Below the pieces are notes generated by a model. It ran no database searches. It was given only the letters and a program-made list of their open reading frames with translations, and was not told the origin of the DNA. This document shows positions 7,384-17,110 of a stretch of DNA of 64,000 nucleotides, one piece after another; the first letter of the stretch is position 1, and every line of letters starts with the position of its first letter. The position numbers and the translations under genes were made by a program. This stretch comes from Haloplanus sp. GDY1 (GTDB taxonomy: Archaea; Halobacteriota; Halobacteria; Halobacteriales; Haloferacaceae), in the NCBI RefSeq assembly GCF_023703775.1, contig NZ_CP098514.1:186001-250000 (forward strand), read 5' to 3'.

Positions 7384-9189
7384 CTACTCCACGGTGACGC
7401 TCTTGGCCAGGTGTCGGGGCTTGTCGATGGAGCGATCCAGCCTCGCCGCCCGGTGGTAGGCGACGAGCTGGAGCTGGACGTTCGCCAGCAGGGGTGCCAG
7501 CCGCGGGTCGGTCTCGGGGATTTCGAGGACGTGATCCGCGTAGCGACCGGCCTCGGCGGCGCCGTCGGTGACGACGACCACCGGCGCGTCCCGCGCCTCG
7601 ACTTCCTTCACGTTGCCGATGGTCTTGCGCGCCGCCTCGCCGTCGCCCGTGACGACGGCGAAGACGGGCGTCTCGCCGGTGACCAGCGCCAGCGGCCCGT
7701 GTTTCAGCTCGCCGGCCGCGAACCCCTCCGCGTGTTCGTAGGTGATCTCCTTGAACTTGAGCGCGCCCTCCAGCGCGACGGGGTAGCCGAGTCCGCGACC
7801 CAGGAAGAAGAAGGCCTCACTGTCGGCGAACGCCTCGACGACGGAAGCGGCCCCGCTCTCGTCGAGGACCGCCTGGACGTCGTCCGGAACGCGCCGGAGC
7901 GCGTCCACGAGGTCGCGCTGTCGGTCGCCGCCGGCGAGGCGCGCGGCGAGCAGGTTCAGGCCGACGAGCTGCGAGGTGAAGGTCTTGGTCGCGGCGACGC
8001 CGATCTCGGGCCCGGCGCGGATGTAGACGGCGTGGTCGCACTCGCGGGCGGCGGTGCTGCCGACGACGTTCGTGAGCACGAGCGTCTCGGCGCCGCGACC
8101 CGCGGCCTCCCGGAGCGCGCTCAGCGTGTCCGCCGTCTCCCCGCTCTGGGTGACGCCGATCACCAGGTCCCCGTCCGCGATCGGTGCCGGCGCGGTGGCG
8201 TACTCGTGAGCGTAGTGGGCGGTCGCGGGAGTCCCCCGGTCGCGAAGCAACTGCGCGCCGTAGAGCGCGGCGTGATAGGAGGTTCCGCAGGCGACGAACT
8301 GCACCGACGCGGGCGCGTCGATCCCGTCGAGTTCCTCGACCGTGACTCGGCCGCCGAGTTCGTCGAGACGGCCGCTGAGACACTGCCGGAGCGAGCGTGG
8401 CTGCTCGTGGATCTCCTTCAGCGTGTAGTGGTCGTACCCGCTCTTGCCGGTCTCCTCGGCCTCCCACTCGACGGTGTGGACGGGCTTCTCGACCTGCCGC
8501 CCCTCGGCGTCGGTGACCGTCCATCCGCCGGGGTCGAGTCGGACGAACTCCCCGTCGTCGAGGTAGACCACGTCGCGGGTGTGGTCGAGGAAGGCGGGCA
8601 CGTCGCTGGCGACGAAGGACTCCCCCTCGCCGACCCCGAGGACGAGCGGCGAGTCCTGTCGGGCAGCGAACAGGGCGTCGATCCCCTCGATCACGACGGC
8701 GAGCGCGTAGCTCCCCTCCAGTCGTTCGGTCGCTGCCCTGACCGCCGCCTCGGGGTCGGCTTCCCCGCGGAGTTCGCGGGCGATCAGGTGCGGGACCACC
8801 TCCGTGTCCGTCTCCGAGGTAAACGCGACGCCCTCGGCCTCGAGTTCGTCCCGGAGGTCGCGGTAGTTCTCGACGATCCCGTTGTGGACGACCGCGACCC
8901 GGCCGTCCTCGTCGGTGTGCGGGTGAGCGTTCTCGTCCGTCGGGGGGCCGTGCGTGCTCCAGCGGGTGTGACCGAGGCCGACTGGCCCCTCGAATCGCCG
9001 CCGGTCCGCGCTGCCGACCGCCGCCTCCAGGGTCTCCAGTTCGCCCGCCCGCTTCTCGACCCTGAGGGTCTCGCCGCCCACGGCCACGCCCGCGGAGTCG
9101 TAGCCGCGGTACTCGAGGTTCGAGAGGCCGCCGAGGAGCACGTCCAGCGTCGACCCGGAGTCGCCGACGTAGCCGACGATGCCGCACAT
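7384..9189 (-). CDS. glmS: Glutamine-fructose-6-phosphate aminotransferase (isomerizing)
   Basis: A 601-residue GlmS. It starts MCGIVGYVG so that Cys2 becomes the N-terminal nucleophile of the Ntn glutaminase domain (residues 2-220; LEYRGYDSAG, LGHTRWSTHG, HNGIVENY). Two SIS isomerase domains follow, with CGTSYHAAL and TQSGETADT in the first, and the C-terminus KSVTVE is the conserved loop that closes over fructose-6-phosphate. It makes glucosamine-6-phosphate for UDP-GlcNAc. Start fixed by the required MCG; the longer open frame is spurious. Located between two GlmU-type genes, 25 and 36 bp apart, in a clear operon. Confidence 0.97.
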   Translation of the reverse strand: MCGIVGYVGDSGSTLDVLLGGLSNLEYRGYDSAGVAVGGETLRVEKRAGELETLEAAVGSADRRRFEGPVGLGHTRWSTHGPPTDENAHPHTDEDGRVAVVHNGIVENYRDLRDELEAEGVAFTSETDTEVVPHLIARELRGEADPEAAVRAATERLEGSYALAVVIEGIDALFAARQDSPLVLGVGEGESFVASDVPAFLDHTRDVVYLDDGEFVRLDPGGWTVTDAEGRQVEKPVHTVEWEAEETGKSGYDHYTLKEIHEQPRSLRQCLSGRLDELGGRVTVEELDGIDAPASVQFVACGTSYHAALYGAQLLRDRGTPATAHYAHEYATAPAPIADGDLVIGVTQSGETADTLSALREAAGRGAETLVLTNVVGSTAARECDHAVYIRAGPEIGVAATKTFTSQLVGLNLLAARLAGGDRQRDLVDALRRVPDDVQAVLDESGAASVVEAFADSEAFFFLGRGLGYPVALEGALKFKEITYEHAEGFAAGELKHGPLALVTGETPVFAVVTGDGEAARKTIGNVKEVEARDAPVVVVTDGAAEAGRYADHVLEIPETDPRLAPLLANVQLQLVAYHRAARLDRSIDKPRHLAKSVTVE

Positions 9190-9214
9190 CAGCGACCCCC
9201 TCCCGTGGCGAGGC

Positions 9215-10408
9215 TCATCGCCGCACCTCCGTCCCCTCGGGGACGACGCCGCTCGCGTGCGCGCCGACGCCGACGCGCACGCCGGTGCCGAGGAGCGTGC
9301 CCGGCGCGACGCTCGCCCCGCCGGCGACGTGTGCTCGGTCGGCGGCGACACAGCCCAGACGGCGGTTCTCGTGGATCATGCTCCCGACGCGAACATCGGC
9401 TTCGCCGCCGGGGACCGTCGCCCCCGGGCCGACCACCGCGCCCTGTCCGGTGACGGCGTCGACGACCGTCGCGTTCGGCCCGATCCGTGTGTCGATGTCG
9501 AGGACCGACCCCTCGACGACGGCGCCCGCGCCGACGGTCGTGTGCCGGCCGAGCGCGCTGTCCGGGCCGATCACCGATCCGGGGCCGACGACCGCGTCGG
9601 GGCCGACGACGACCGGCGGCCGGAGGACGGCGTCGTCGTGGACGCTCGCCGTCTCGTCGACGTACACTCCCCGCCGGCGTTCGGGCTCGTCGACCAGCCC
9701 CTCCGCCAGCAGGTCGCGCGCGACGGTCAGCAGGTCCCACGGGTACGTGGCGGTCGACCACAGGCCGCCGATCCGAACGCCGCGGACGGCGTTCTCCCCC
9801 CGGATCCGCTCGGCGAGCGTGTCCGTCAGACGGAGTTCCCCCGCCCGGCGCTCGGTCGTCTCGATGTCGGCCAGCATCGACGGCCCGAAGGCGTAGATGC
9901 CGGCGTTCAGCAGGCGGTAGGAGTCGTCGTCCGGACGCTCGACGAGTTCGACCACCCGGTCGCCGTCGAGGCGGACGGCGCCGTACTCCGGGGCCCGGTC
10001 GCTCTCGACGACGGCGAGGGTCGCGGCGTCGCTTCTCGTGTGCGCGTCGATCACCGCCTCCACCATCTCCCCCGTCACCACCTCGTCGCCGTTGACGACC
10101 AGGAAGTCGCTGTCGAGGGCATTGCGGGCCTGCAACACCGCGTGGCCCGTCCCGAGCTGTTTCTCCTGTACGTGATAGGTGACGGAGCGACCGCGGTAGG
10201 TCGCCCCGACGTGGTCCTGCACCCGGTCGCGCCGGTAGCCGACGACGACGTGCAGGTCCTCGACGCCCGCGTCGACCAGCGCGTCGAGGACGTACTCCAG
10301 GATCGGGCGGTTCGCGGCGGGCAACAGGGGTTTCGGCCGATATTTCGTCAGCGGCCGCAGGCGGGTCCCCTCCCCAGCCGCGAGGACCACCGCGGAGTCG
10401 AGTTGCAT
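9215..10408 (-). CDS. Sugar nucleotidyltransferase with beta-helix acyltransferase domain (GlmU/glucose-1-P thymidylyltransferase-like)
   Basis: A 397-residue paralogue of the glmU-like gene. The N-terminus VVLAAGEGTRLRPLTKYRPKPLLPAANRP and KQLGTGHAV, FLVVNGDE, NAGIYAF define the nucleotidyltransferase domain. The C-terminal region has hexapeptide repeats (VVGPDAVVGPGSVIGPDSALG). It lacks the VNFGAGT / KFGV-x-GDD segment seen in the glmU-like neighbour, so its acetyltransferase site may be different or absent; it could act on glucose-1-phosphate. First gene of the glmS operon and divergent from aglM (91 bp), pointing to UDP-sugar supply for surface glycans. Confidence 0.8.
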   Translation of the reverse strand: MQLDSAVVLAAGEGTRLRPLTKYRPKPLLPAANRPILEYVLDALVDAGVEDLHVVVGYRRDRVQDHVGATYRGRSVTYHVQEKQLGTGHAVLQARNALDSDFLVVNGDEVVTGEMVEAVIDAHTRSDAATLAVVESDRAPEYGAVRLDGDRVVELVERPDDDSYRLLNAGIYAFGPSMLADIETTERRAGELRLTDTLAERIRGENAVRGVRIGGLWSTATYPWDLLTVARDLLAEGLVDEPERRRGVYVDETASVHDDAVLRPPVVVGPDAVVGPGSVIGPDSALGRHTTVGAGAVVEGSVLDIDTRIGPNATVVDAVTGQGAVVGPGATVPGGEADVRVGSMIHENRRLGCVAADRAHVAGGASVAPGTLLGTGVRVGVGAHASGVVPEGTEVRR

Positions 10409-10498
10409 GAACACCCGTTCACGGTGGCTCCTCTTAAGACTGATCCGCACGGTCGTCCATCCGAATCCTCTTTGCTCCGCCGTCTCACTGCGTAGGTG

Positions 10499-11791
10499 AT
10501 GAAGATCGGTATCGTCGGTAGCGGATACGTCGGAACGACCGTCGCGGCCTGTCTCGCGGACTTCGGCCACGACGTGATCAACGTCGACGTCGACGAGTCG
10601 GTGGTCAGGCGGCTGAACGAGGGGGAGTCGCCGATCTCCGAACCCGGCCTCGACGACCTGCTCGACCGTCACGCCGGCGAGTCGCTGTGGGCGACCACCG
10701 ACTACGAGGATCTGGCGACCGCGGACGTCGTCATCCTCGCGCTCCCCACCCCCGCGAACGACGACGGGAGCATCGACACCGCCTACGTCGAGGCGGGCGC
10801 CGAGTCGCTCGGGGCGGTCCTCCCCGACTTCGAGTCCCCCCCGACCGTCGTCGTCAAGAGCACGGTCCTCCCGGGCACGACCGAGGACGTGATCCGGCCG
10901 GCGCTGGAGCGGGAGTCGGGGCTGCGGGCCGGCGAGGACTTCTCCGTCGCGGTCAACCCGGAGTTCCTGCGCGAGGGGAGCGCCGTCGAGGACTTCCGGA
11001 ACCCGGACAAACTCGTCTTCGGGACGGCCGACGACCGCGCGCTCGACGCGCTGGAGGCGGTGTACGCCCCGCTGATCGAGGACGTCCCCGTCGTTCGCAC
11101 CGGCCCCCGCGAGGCCGCGATGATCAAGTACGCCAACAACGCCTTCCTGGCGACGAAGGTCAGCCTCGTCAACGAACTCGGGAACATCTGCAAGGAGTAC
11201 GGCGTCGACGCCTACGAGGTGGCCGACGCCATCGGCCTCGACGACCGCATCGGGGAGCGGTTCCTCCGGAGCGGGGTCGGCTGGGGGGGAAGCTGCTTCC
11301 CGAAGGATCTGGCGGCGCTCGTCGCCGCCGCCCGCGAGACGGGGTACGAGCCCGCCCTCCTGCAGGCCGCAATCGACGTGAACGACCGCCAGCCCCGGCG
11401 GATGCTCGACCTGCTTGACGACCACGTCGACGTCGAGGGCGAGCGGGTGGCCGTCCTCGGCCTCGCGTTCAAGCCGGGCACGGACGACGTGCGCAACTCC
11501 CGCGCGATTCCGATCATCGAGGGGTTGCAGGAGCGGGGTGCAGAGGTCATCGCCTACGACCCGAACCGGGGCGCCGTCGACGAGATGCGCGAGCGCTTCC
11601 CCGACGTGGAGTATCTCGCCTCGGCGTCGCCCACCCTCTCGGGGGCGCGCGCGGCCCTGGTCGTCACCGACTGGCCGGCGTTCGCCGACCTCGACCTGGA
11701 GTTCGACCTGATGTCCGGCGACGTGGTGATCGACGGCCGGCGGATAATCGAGCGCCGCGACGGGATCACCTACGAGGGGCTGACCTGGTAG
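10499..11791 (+). CDS. aglM: UDP-glucose 6-dehydrogenase
   Basis: A 430-residue UDP-glucose/GDP-mannose dehydrogenase. Residues 1-30 hold the NAD motif [24 protein letters not shown] and STVLPGTT follow; the catalytic cysteine is in GGSCFPKD (about residue 266); the C-terminal domain has [13 protein letters not shown]. In Haloferax, AglM makes UDP-glucuronic acid for the S-layer N-glycan. Gene name is by analogy with that pathway and the nearby aglB, glmS and glmU genes. ATG at 10499 preferred over the GTG one codon upstream. Its stop is directly adjacent to the stop of convergent ileS. Confidence 0.9.
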   Translation: MKIGIVGSGYVGTTVAACLADFGHDVINVDVDESVVRRLNEGESPISEPGLDDLLDRHAGESLWATTDYEDLATADVVILALPTPANDDGSIDTAYVEAGAESLGAVLPDFESPPTVVVKSTVLPGTTEDVIRPALERESGLRAGEDFSVAVNPEFLREGSAVEDFRNPDKLVFGTADDRALDALEAVYAPLIEDVPVVRTGPREAAMIKYANNAFLATKVSLVNELGNICKEYGVDAYEVADAIGLDDRIGERFLRSGVGWGGSCFPKDLAALVAAARETGYEPALLQAAIDVNDRQPRRMLDLLDDHVDVEGERVAVLGLAFKPGTDDVRNSRAIPIIEGLQERGAEVIAYDPNRGAVDEMRERFPDVEYLASASPTLSGARAALVVTDWPAFADLDLEFDLMSGDVVIDGRRIIERRDGITYEGLTW

Positions 11792-14700
11792 CTACGCCGC
11801 CCGCTGTTCGGCTTCCAGGCGCTCGATGCCGATGGTGACGGCGACGCCCTCCACGTCCCACTCCTCGGTCAGATCGTCGGCGTCGGCGTCGAACTCCGCG
11901 GTCCGGGTCTCCTCCGCGATCAGGTCGCGCCGCTCGTCGACGAAGCCGGCGACCCGGTCGTCGGCGACGTCGACCCGCGTGCGGATGCGCTCGTCCACGT
12001 CCAGATCGAGGCGCTTGCGCATCTCCTGGATCCGCCGCACCACGTCCCGGGCGTAGCCCTCGGCCTCGATGTCCTCGGTGAGCGAGGTGTCGACGTAGAC
12101 GGTGCCGCCGACGCGGTCCTCGTCGTCGACCGTCAGGTCGAAGTCCGTCCCGGTGACGTCCTCGGGCGGTTCCGCGCGGAACGACACCATCCCCTCGGAG
12201 AGGCCGTAGCGCTCGCCGTCGACGGTGACGGCGTAGGGCTCCTCGCCGGCGTCTGCCGCCAGGTCCTCGCGGCGGCGCCCCTCGACGGCCGCCATGATCT
12301 CCTGGGCGTCGCCGCCGAAGGCGGGGCCGATCTCGCCCATCTCGGGGTCGGCCCGCTCGACCAGTTCGTCGAAGGCGTCGACCACCGCGACCGACCGGGC
12401 GTTCACCCGGTCGGCGAGCAGGTCGGAGAGCGAGCGAACCGCCGACGCGACGGCCTCGTCCTCGGTCTCGACGACGATCCGCGGGACGGGCCAGCGGAGC
12501 TTCCGGCCTCCCTGCTGGCGGGCGTTCGCCGCCGCCTCCTCGACCGCCCGGAGGACCGCCACGTTCCGCTCCAGTTCGGGGTCGTGGCGGGCCTCGTCGA
12601 CCGTCGGGTAGGACAGTTGGTGGACCGTCGTCGCGCTCCCGTCGAGGGTCCGGTACATCTCCTCGGTGAGGTAGGGGGTGATCGGCGCGAGCAGCCGGAT
12701 CGTCTCGTCCAGCACGGTCGAAAGCGTCGCGTAGGCGCCGCGCTTGCCGGCCGAGTCGGCCGCCTCCCACATCCGCTCGCGGGTCGCCTTGACGTAGAAG
12801 CGGGAGACGTCCTCCGTGACGAACTCGAGGACGGCGTTGAGCGCGTCGTGGACGGCGTACTCGTCCCACGCGTCGTCGACCTCGGCTTTCACCGACTGGA
12901 GCCGGGAGAGCACCCACTCGTCGACGACGGTCAACTCGCCGTCGTCGAGGCTCGCCTCGGCGGGGTCGTAGCCGTCGAGGGCCATGTACTGCAGCGGGAA
13001 GCGGAAGACGTTCCAGAAGATGTTGAGCGTCGACTGGGTCTCCTCCAGGCCCTCCCACTCGAAGGAGAGGTCGACCCCGTGCTGGTCGTGACCGAGGAGG
13101 TAGGCCCGGAGCGGGTCGCGCCCGTAGCGGTCGATGGCCTCCTGGGGCGTGACGATGTTGCCGAGGGACTTCGACATCTTCCGGCCCTCGCTGTCGTTGG
13201 CGAAGCCGTGCATGACGACCTCCTCGTAGGGGATCTCGCCGAGCGCGGCCGTCCCCATCCCCAGTTGCGACCAGAACCAGCCGCGGGTCTGGTCGTGGGC
13301 CTCGACGATGAGGTCCGCGGGCCAGAGTTCCTCGAAGTCGTCCGCCTCGCCGGGGTAGCCGAGCGTGCCCCACGTCGCCACCGAGGAGTCGATCCACACG
13401 TCGAACACGTCGGGGACGCGCTCGTAGGTGGTGCCGTCCTCCGTGATGGTGATGGGGTCGACGCTCGGCCGGTGCAGGTCGACCGTCTCGGGGTCGACCT
13501 CCTGGTCCGCACGGTCGGCCAGTTCCTCCCGCGTCCCGACGACGAGGATGTCCTCGGCGTCGGGATCGGGGTCGCCCTCGGGAACCCAGACGGGCAGGGG
13601 GATGCCCCAGTAGCGCTGCCGGGAGACGTTCCAGTCGGGGGCGTCCTCGACGAAGTTCCGGAACCGGTTGTCACGCGCCCAGTCGGGGTGCCACTCGCTG
13701 TCCTCGATGTTCTCGAGCAACTCGTCTTTGACGTCGGTGACGGTGATGAACCACTGGTCGGTCGCGAGGTAGACGATGTCGGTGTCGCAGCGCCAGCACT
13801 GCCCGTAGCGGTGGGTGGTGGTGCCCGAGGCGAGCAGGAGGCCCTTGGCCTCCAGGTCGGCGATGATGTCGTCGTTGGCGTCGCGGACGAACTGGCCGGC
13901 GTAGTCGCCGGCCTCGTCGGTGAAGGTGCCGTCGCCGGCGACGGGGGAGAACACCTCCAGCCCGAGTTCCTGCCCGCGCTCGAAGTCCACTTCTCCGTGC
14001 CCGGGCGCGGAGTGGACGAGCCCCGTGCGGTCCGCCTCCACGTAGTCGGCGGCGTACACCTGCCCGGTTCCCTCGCCGTCGGCGTGGTCGGGCACCTCCG
14101 CGGCGAGCGGGTGGTCGTACTCCCAGCCGAGCATCTCCTCGCCGGTCAGTTCCTCGATTACCTCGTACTCCTCGTAGCGCCCCTCGCGGAGGACGTCCTC
14201 GACGCAGGGGTCGGCGACGTACAGTCGGTCGGTCTCCCCGCCCTTCACCGCCTCCACCGCCCGATAGGTCATCTCGGCGTCGACGGCGACGAACTCGTTG
14301 GCCGGAATCGTCCACGGCGTCGTCGTCCAGACGACCAGCGACCCCTCGCGCTCCCGGAGGGGGAACTTCACGTAGATGGAGGGGGACTCGATCTCGTGGT
14401 ACTCGACCTCGTTGTCGGCGATGGCGGTCTCACACCGGGGACACTGGTTGATCGCCCGCTTGCCGCGCTCGACGAGGCCGTTCTCGTGGACCCGCTTGAA
14501 CGCCCACCACGTCGCCTCCATGTACTCCGGCGAAACGGTTCGATAGGGGTCCTCCCAGTCCATCCACGCGCCGATGGACTGGAAGTCCTCGTCCATCTTC
14601 TCCCGGTTGCGCTCCGCGAAGGACTTGCACTCCTCGATGAACGCCTCCATCCCGTACTCCTCGATGTCCTTCTTCGAGTCGAAGCCGAGTTCCTCCTCGA

Positions 14701-14983
14701 CTTTCACCTCGATGGGGAGGCCGTGCATGTCGTAGCCCGGCCGGTCGGTCACGTCGTACCCCTCCATCCGCTTGTAGCGGATGATGGCGTCTTTCAGCGT
14801 CTTGTTCCACGCCGTTCCGAGGTGCATCTGCCCGCTCGTGTACGGCGGCCCGTCGACGAAGAAGAAGGGCGGATCGTCCGCGTGGGCCTCCTTGGCCGCC
14901 TCGTAGGCGTCGTGCTCGTCCCAGTAGTCGTTCACCGAGGATTCCACGTCCTCGGGGGCGTACTGGTCGCTGACGTCGTCCAT
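11792..14983 (-). CDS. ileS: Isoleucyl-tRNA synthetase
   Basis: A 1063-residue class Ia synthetase of the archaeal/eukaryotic-like type. The HIGH-equivalent is GQMHLGTAWNK near residue 57, the connective peptide editing domain carries TTTPWTIPAN, and KMSKSLGN lies near residue 600. The DRPGYDMHGLPIE segment and a C-terminal anticodon-binding domain (LSRLQSVKAEVDDAWDEY) are typical of IleRS. Length is normal. A TATA-like TTTTGATATA element lies about 20-30 bp upstream of the ATG on the minus strand. Single-gene unit. Confidence 0.97.
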   Translation of the reverse strand: MDDVSDQYAPEDVESSVNDYWDEHDAYEAAKEAHADDPPFFFVDGPPYTSGQMHLGTAWNKTLKDAIIRYKRMEGYDVTDRPGYDMHGLPIEVKVEEELGFDSKKDIEEYGMEAFIEECKSFAERNREKMDEDFQSIGAWMDWEDPYRTVSPEYMEATWWAFKRVHENGLVERGKRAINQCPRCETAIADNEVEYHEIESPSIYVKFPLREREGSLVVWTTTPWTIPANEFVAVDAEMTYRAVEAVKGGETDRLYVADPCVEDVLREGRYEEYEVIEELTGEEMLGWEYDHPLAAEVPDHADGEGTGQVYAADYVEADRTGLVHSAPGHGEVDFERGQELGLEVFSPVAGDGTFTDEAGDYAGQFVRDANDDIIADLEAKGLLLASGTTTHRYGQCWRCDTDIVYLATDQWFITVTDVKDELLENIEDSEWHPDWARDNRFRNFVEDAPDWNVSRQRYWGIPLPVWVPEGDPDPDAEDILVVGTREELADRADQEVDPETVDLHRPSVDPITITEDGTTYERVPDVFDVWIDSSVATWGTLGYPGEADDFEELWPADLIVEAHDQTRGWFWSQLGMGTAALGEIPYEEVVMHGFANDSEGRKMSKSLGNIVTPQEAIDRYGRDPLRAYLLGHDQHGVDLSFEWEGLEETQSTLNIFWNVFRFPLQYMALDGYDPAEASLDDGELTVVDEWVLSRLQSVKAEVDDAWDEYAVHDALNAVLEFVTEDVSRFYVKATRERMWEAADSAGKRGAYATLSTVLDETIRLLAPITPYLTEEMYRTLDGSATTVHQLSYPTVDEARHDPELERNVAVLRAVEEAAANARQQGGRKLRWPVPRIVVETEDEAVASAVRSLSDLLADRVNARSVAVVDAFDELVERADPEMGEIGPAFGGDAQEIMAAVEGRRREDLAADAGEEPYAVTVDGERYGLSEGMVSFRAEPPEDVTGTDFDLTVDDEDRVGGTVYVDTSLTEDIEAEGYARDVVRRIQEMRKRLDLDVDERIRTRVDVADDRVAGFVDERRDLIAEETRTAEFDADADDLTEEWDVEGVAVTIGIERLEAEQRAA

Positions 14984-15084
14984 ACCCGACCCAGTTTCCG
15001 CGCGTATATCAAAACGGTGGTCACGGTCCCGTCGGCCGTCGCGACGACCACAGGTTTCAGGTACCGGCAGCCCACAGCCGGACC

Positions 15085-16449
15085 GTGGACAGTCGATTCC
15101 GTCCCCGGCAGGCGTTCGCGCTCGCCCTCCTCGTGTTGCTCCTCGCCTCGGCCGGCTCGTCCCTCGCCTACGACCCGGTCGACGACGGCGCGCTCGGTCC
15201 CGGGACCGTCGAGCGCGAACCCCGGAACGCGACGGTCGTCAGCACGCAGGGCGTCCACTTCGGTGGCACCTACGACTTCGCGCGTCCGCCACGGCTCCTC
15301 TCGATCCAGCCCGACGGCTCGCTCGCGTGGCAGCGCCGGTCGAGTCGCGAGAACCCCGGCTGGTTCTACGACGTCGACCCGCTGCCGAACGGCAATCTGC
15401 TGGTGGTGAACCCGCGCGGCGGGACGACGCTCGTCTACGAACTCGACCGCGAGACGCGCGAACGCGTCTGGACCGAGCGACTCCCCTTCCGTGACACCCA
15501 CGACGTCGACCGCCTCGACGACGGCCGCCTGGTCGTCGCCCACATGCGAGCGAACGTGACGAACGGCACCAGCGGCGACCGGGTCGTCGTCTGGAACCGC
15601 TCCCGGGACGAGGTCACGTGGGAGTGGCGGTTCGCGGAACACTTCCCGCACGACACCGCCGGCGGCGTCGACGACCCGGACTGGACCCACGTCAACGACG
15701 TCGACCCCGTCGGGGAGGACCGCCTCCTGGTCTCGCCGCGGAACTTCGATCAGGTGCTCATGCTCGACCGCACCACCGGCGAGATCGAGTGGCGCCTCGG
15801 GAGCGACGGGGAGACCGACGTCCTGCACGCCCAGCACAACCCCGACTACCTGCGCGGCCGGAACGGCACCCCGACGGTCCTCGTCGCCGACAGCGAGAAC
15901 GACCGCGTGGTCGAGTACGCCCGCCGCGGCGACGACTGGGAGCGGACGTGGACGCTCACCGGCAACCTGACGTGGCCCCGCGACGCCGACCGCCTGCCGA
16001 ACGGCAACACGCTCGTCGTCGACAGCCTCGGCCACCGGGTGATCGAGGTGACGCCGACCGGGGAGGTCGTCTGGGAGTTCTACGCCACCTGGGCGCCCTA
16101 CGACGCCGAGCGACTGGGGACCGGCGACGGGTCGAACGGGCCGACTACCCGGGAACTGAACGCGACGGGAACCCACGTCGTCCACGGTGGCGCGGGCGAG
16201 TCCCCCGGCGCGGGGAGCCGAACCCCCGACGCGTGGCTCGACCGGGTCAGCGACGGGACGCCCGTCGAAGCGCCGGGGACCCACCTCGCGGCGTGGTGGG
16301 GACACCGGGCGCCGTGGTTCCGCCCCGTCTGGCTGTCGCCCTGGGGGTTCCTCGCGGCCCTCCTCGCCGCCGGCGTCGGCATCGCCTGGTTGGCCACGGA
16401 GGCGTACTGGCGGTGGGGCGGGCGGGTCACCGCGGGGCGTCGCGGCTGA
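15085..16449 (+). CDS. Arylsulfotransferase (ASST)-family membrane-anchored protein
   Basis: A 454-residue protein with an N-terminal hydrophobic helix (about residues 8-27) and a C-terminal helix (WGFLAALLAAGVGIAWLAT). Between them lies an extracellular beta-propeller with repeated W-(F/Y)-DVDPLPNGNLLVV-type blades, e.g. RDADRLPNGNTLVVDS and HDVDRLDDGRLVVA, and GHRVIEVTPTGEVVWEF, as in the arylsulfotransferase family. Whether it transfers sulfate is unproven: many haloarchaeal members are annotated only by fold. Conserved His residues (HAQHNPDY, THVNDVDP) could be catalytic. Start is a GTG at 15085; divergent from ileS. Confidence 0.75.
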   Translation: MDSRFRPRQAFALALLVLLLASAGSSLAYDPVDDGALGPGTVEREPRNATVVSTQGVHFGGTYDFARPPRLLSIQPDGSLAWQRRSSRENPGWFYDVDPLPNGNLLVVNPRGGTTLVYELDRETRERVWTERLPFRDTHDVDRLDDGRLVVAHMRANVTNGTSGDRVVVWNRSRDEVTWEWRFAEHFPHDTAGGVDDPDWTHVNDVDPVGEDRLLVSPRNFDQVLMLDRTTGEIEWRLGSDGETDVLHAQHNPDYLRGRNGTPTVLVADSENDRVVEYARRGDDWERTWTLTGNLTWPRDADRLPNGNTLVVDSLGHRVIEVTPTGEVVWEFYATWAPYDAERLGTGDGSNGPTTRELNATGTHVVHGGAGESPGAGSRTPDAWLDRVSDGTPVEAPGTHLAAWWGHRAPWFRPVWLSPWGFLAALLAAGVGIAWLATEAYWRWGGRVTAGRRG

Positions 16450-16521
16450 CGGCGACGCCGGAGACGACACGTCCGCCCACCAGGGGCCGGCGAGCGTCCG
16501 CCGCCGATCGGGGCCGCAGCA

Positions 16522-16800
16522 CTACTCGACGTCGGGCGCCTTCTCGTCGGTCCGTCCCGGGAGCGTCAGTTCGACCTCGAGTTCGGGGTCGCCGACGCCC
16601 TCGAAGTCGATCTCGAGTTCGACGGGGTCGCCGAACGCGAAGGGCAGTTCCCACTCGTCGGTTCCGAGTGTCAGTTCGTCGCCGTCGCGGAGTTGCTCGC
16701 CGAGGTCGATCAGGAACGCCCCCGCTTCGCTCGCGTCGAGGCGGTACTCCTGTTCGAACTCGCGGCCGGCTCTGATCGTCGTTCGCTCGGTGTCAGACAT
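16522..16800 (-). CDS. Amphi-Trp domain small protein
   Basis: A 92-residue acidic protein. It opens MSDTERTTIRAGREFEQEYRL and has the pattern LIDLGEQLRDGDELTLGTDEWELPFAFGDPVELEIDFEG, with the single Trp in an amphipathic strand that defines the haloarchaeal amphi-Trp domain. Function is unknown. It lies 6 bp downstream of a DUF7331-like gene, and the pair is preceded by a TTTAGG-N4-CCTAAA operator, suggesting metal-dependent expression. Confidence 0.8.
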   Translation of the reverse strand: MSDTERTTIRAGREFEQEYRLDASEAGAFLIDLGEQLRDGDELTLGTDEWELPFAFGDPVELEIDFEGVGDPELEVELTLPGRTDEKAPDVE

Positions 16801-16806
16801 GAGGTA

Positions 16807-16974
16807 TCACCGACGCACGTCGACGGTCACGTCGCTCGCGATCCAGCCGTCCGTGTTCCCCGATTCGAGGAACACCGCCGTCTCGGGACCGCCCTCACAG
16901 ACGGCGATCTCGGGGCCGGATGGCTGGTCCCGTTCCGATTCTCCGTCGGCGTGTGACCGGGGGTCGACGTCCAT
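16807..16974 (-). CDS. DUF7331-like small protein
   Basis: A 55-residue acidic protein too short for usual ORF cut-offs. The C-terminal half, ETAVFLESGNTDGWIASDV, matches the ESGNT-(D)-W-I-x-SD pattern I associate with the haloarchaeal DUF7331 family. One cysteine only; no known function. The ATG at 16974 lies 8 bp from an operator (16983-16998), and a TATA-like TTTTTG lies just beyond it, so the transcript is probably leaderless with the operator covering the initiation site. First gene of a two-gene unit with amphi-Trp. Confidence 0.7.
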   Translation of the reverse strand: MDVDPRSHADGESERDQPSGPEIAVCEGGPETAVFLESGNTDGWIASDVTVDVRR

Positions 16975-16982
16975 CGGTGGCG

Positions 16983-16998
16983 TTTAGGCATACCTAAA
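16983..16998. promoter_or_regulatory. DtxR/IdeR-type iron-box-like operator, copy 1
   Basis: TTTAGG-CATA-CCTAAA, perfect 6-bp arms. It lies between a TATA-like TTTTTG and the DUF7331 ATG, where binding would block initiation. The arms are like those of DtxR/IdeR/SirR metalloregulator sites (TTAGG..CCTAA). The same arms recur at 17268-17283 and 29639-29654. Confidence 0.65.
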
Positions 16999-17110
16999 AC
17001 AAAAAGGGTGCGGTTCGGGTCGGCGTGGGCCGCTGGACCCCGTACCGGTTGCGCCGTGGGCCACGGCTCGCTCGTCCGGGATCAGCCCCCCTCCCGGGCC
17101 CGGAGCGGGG

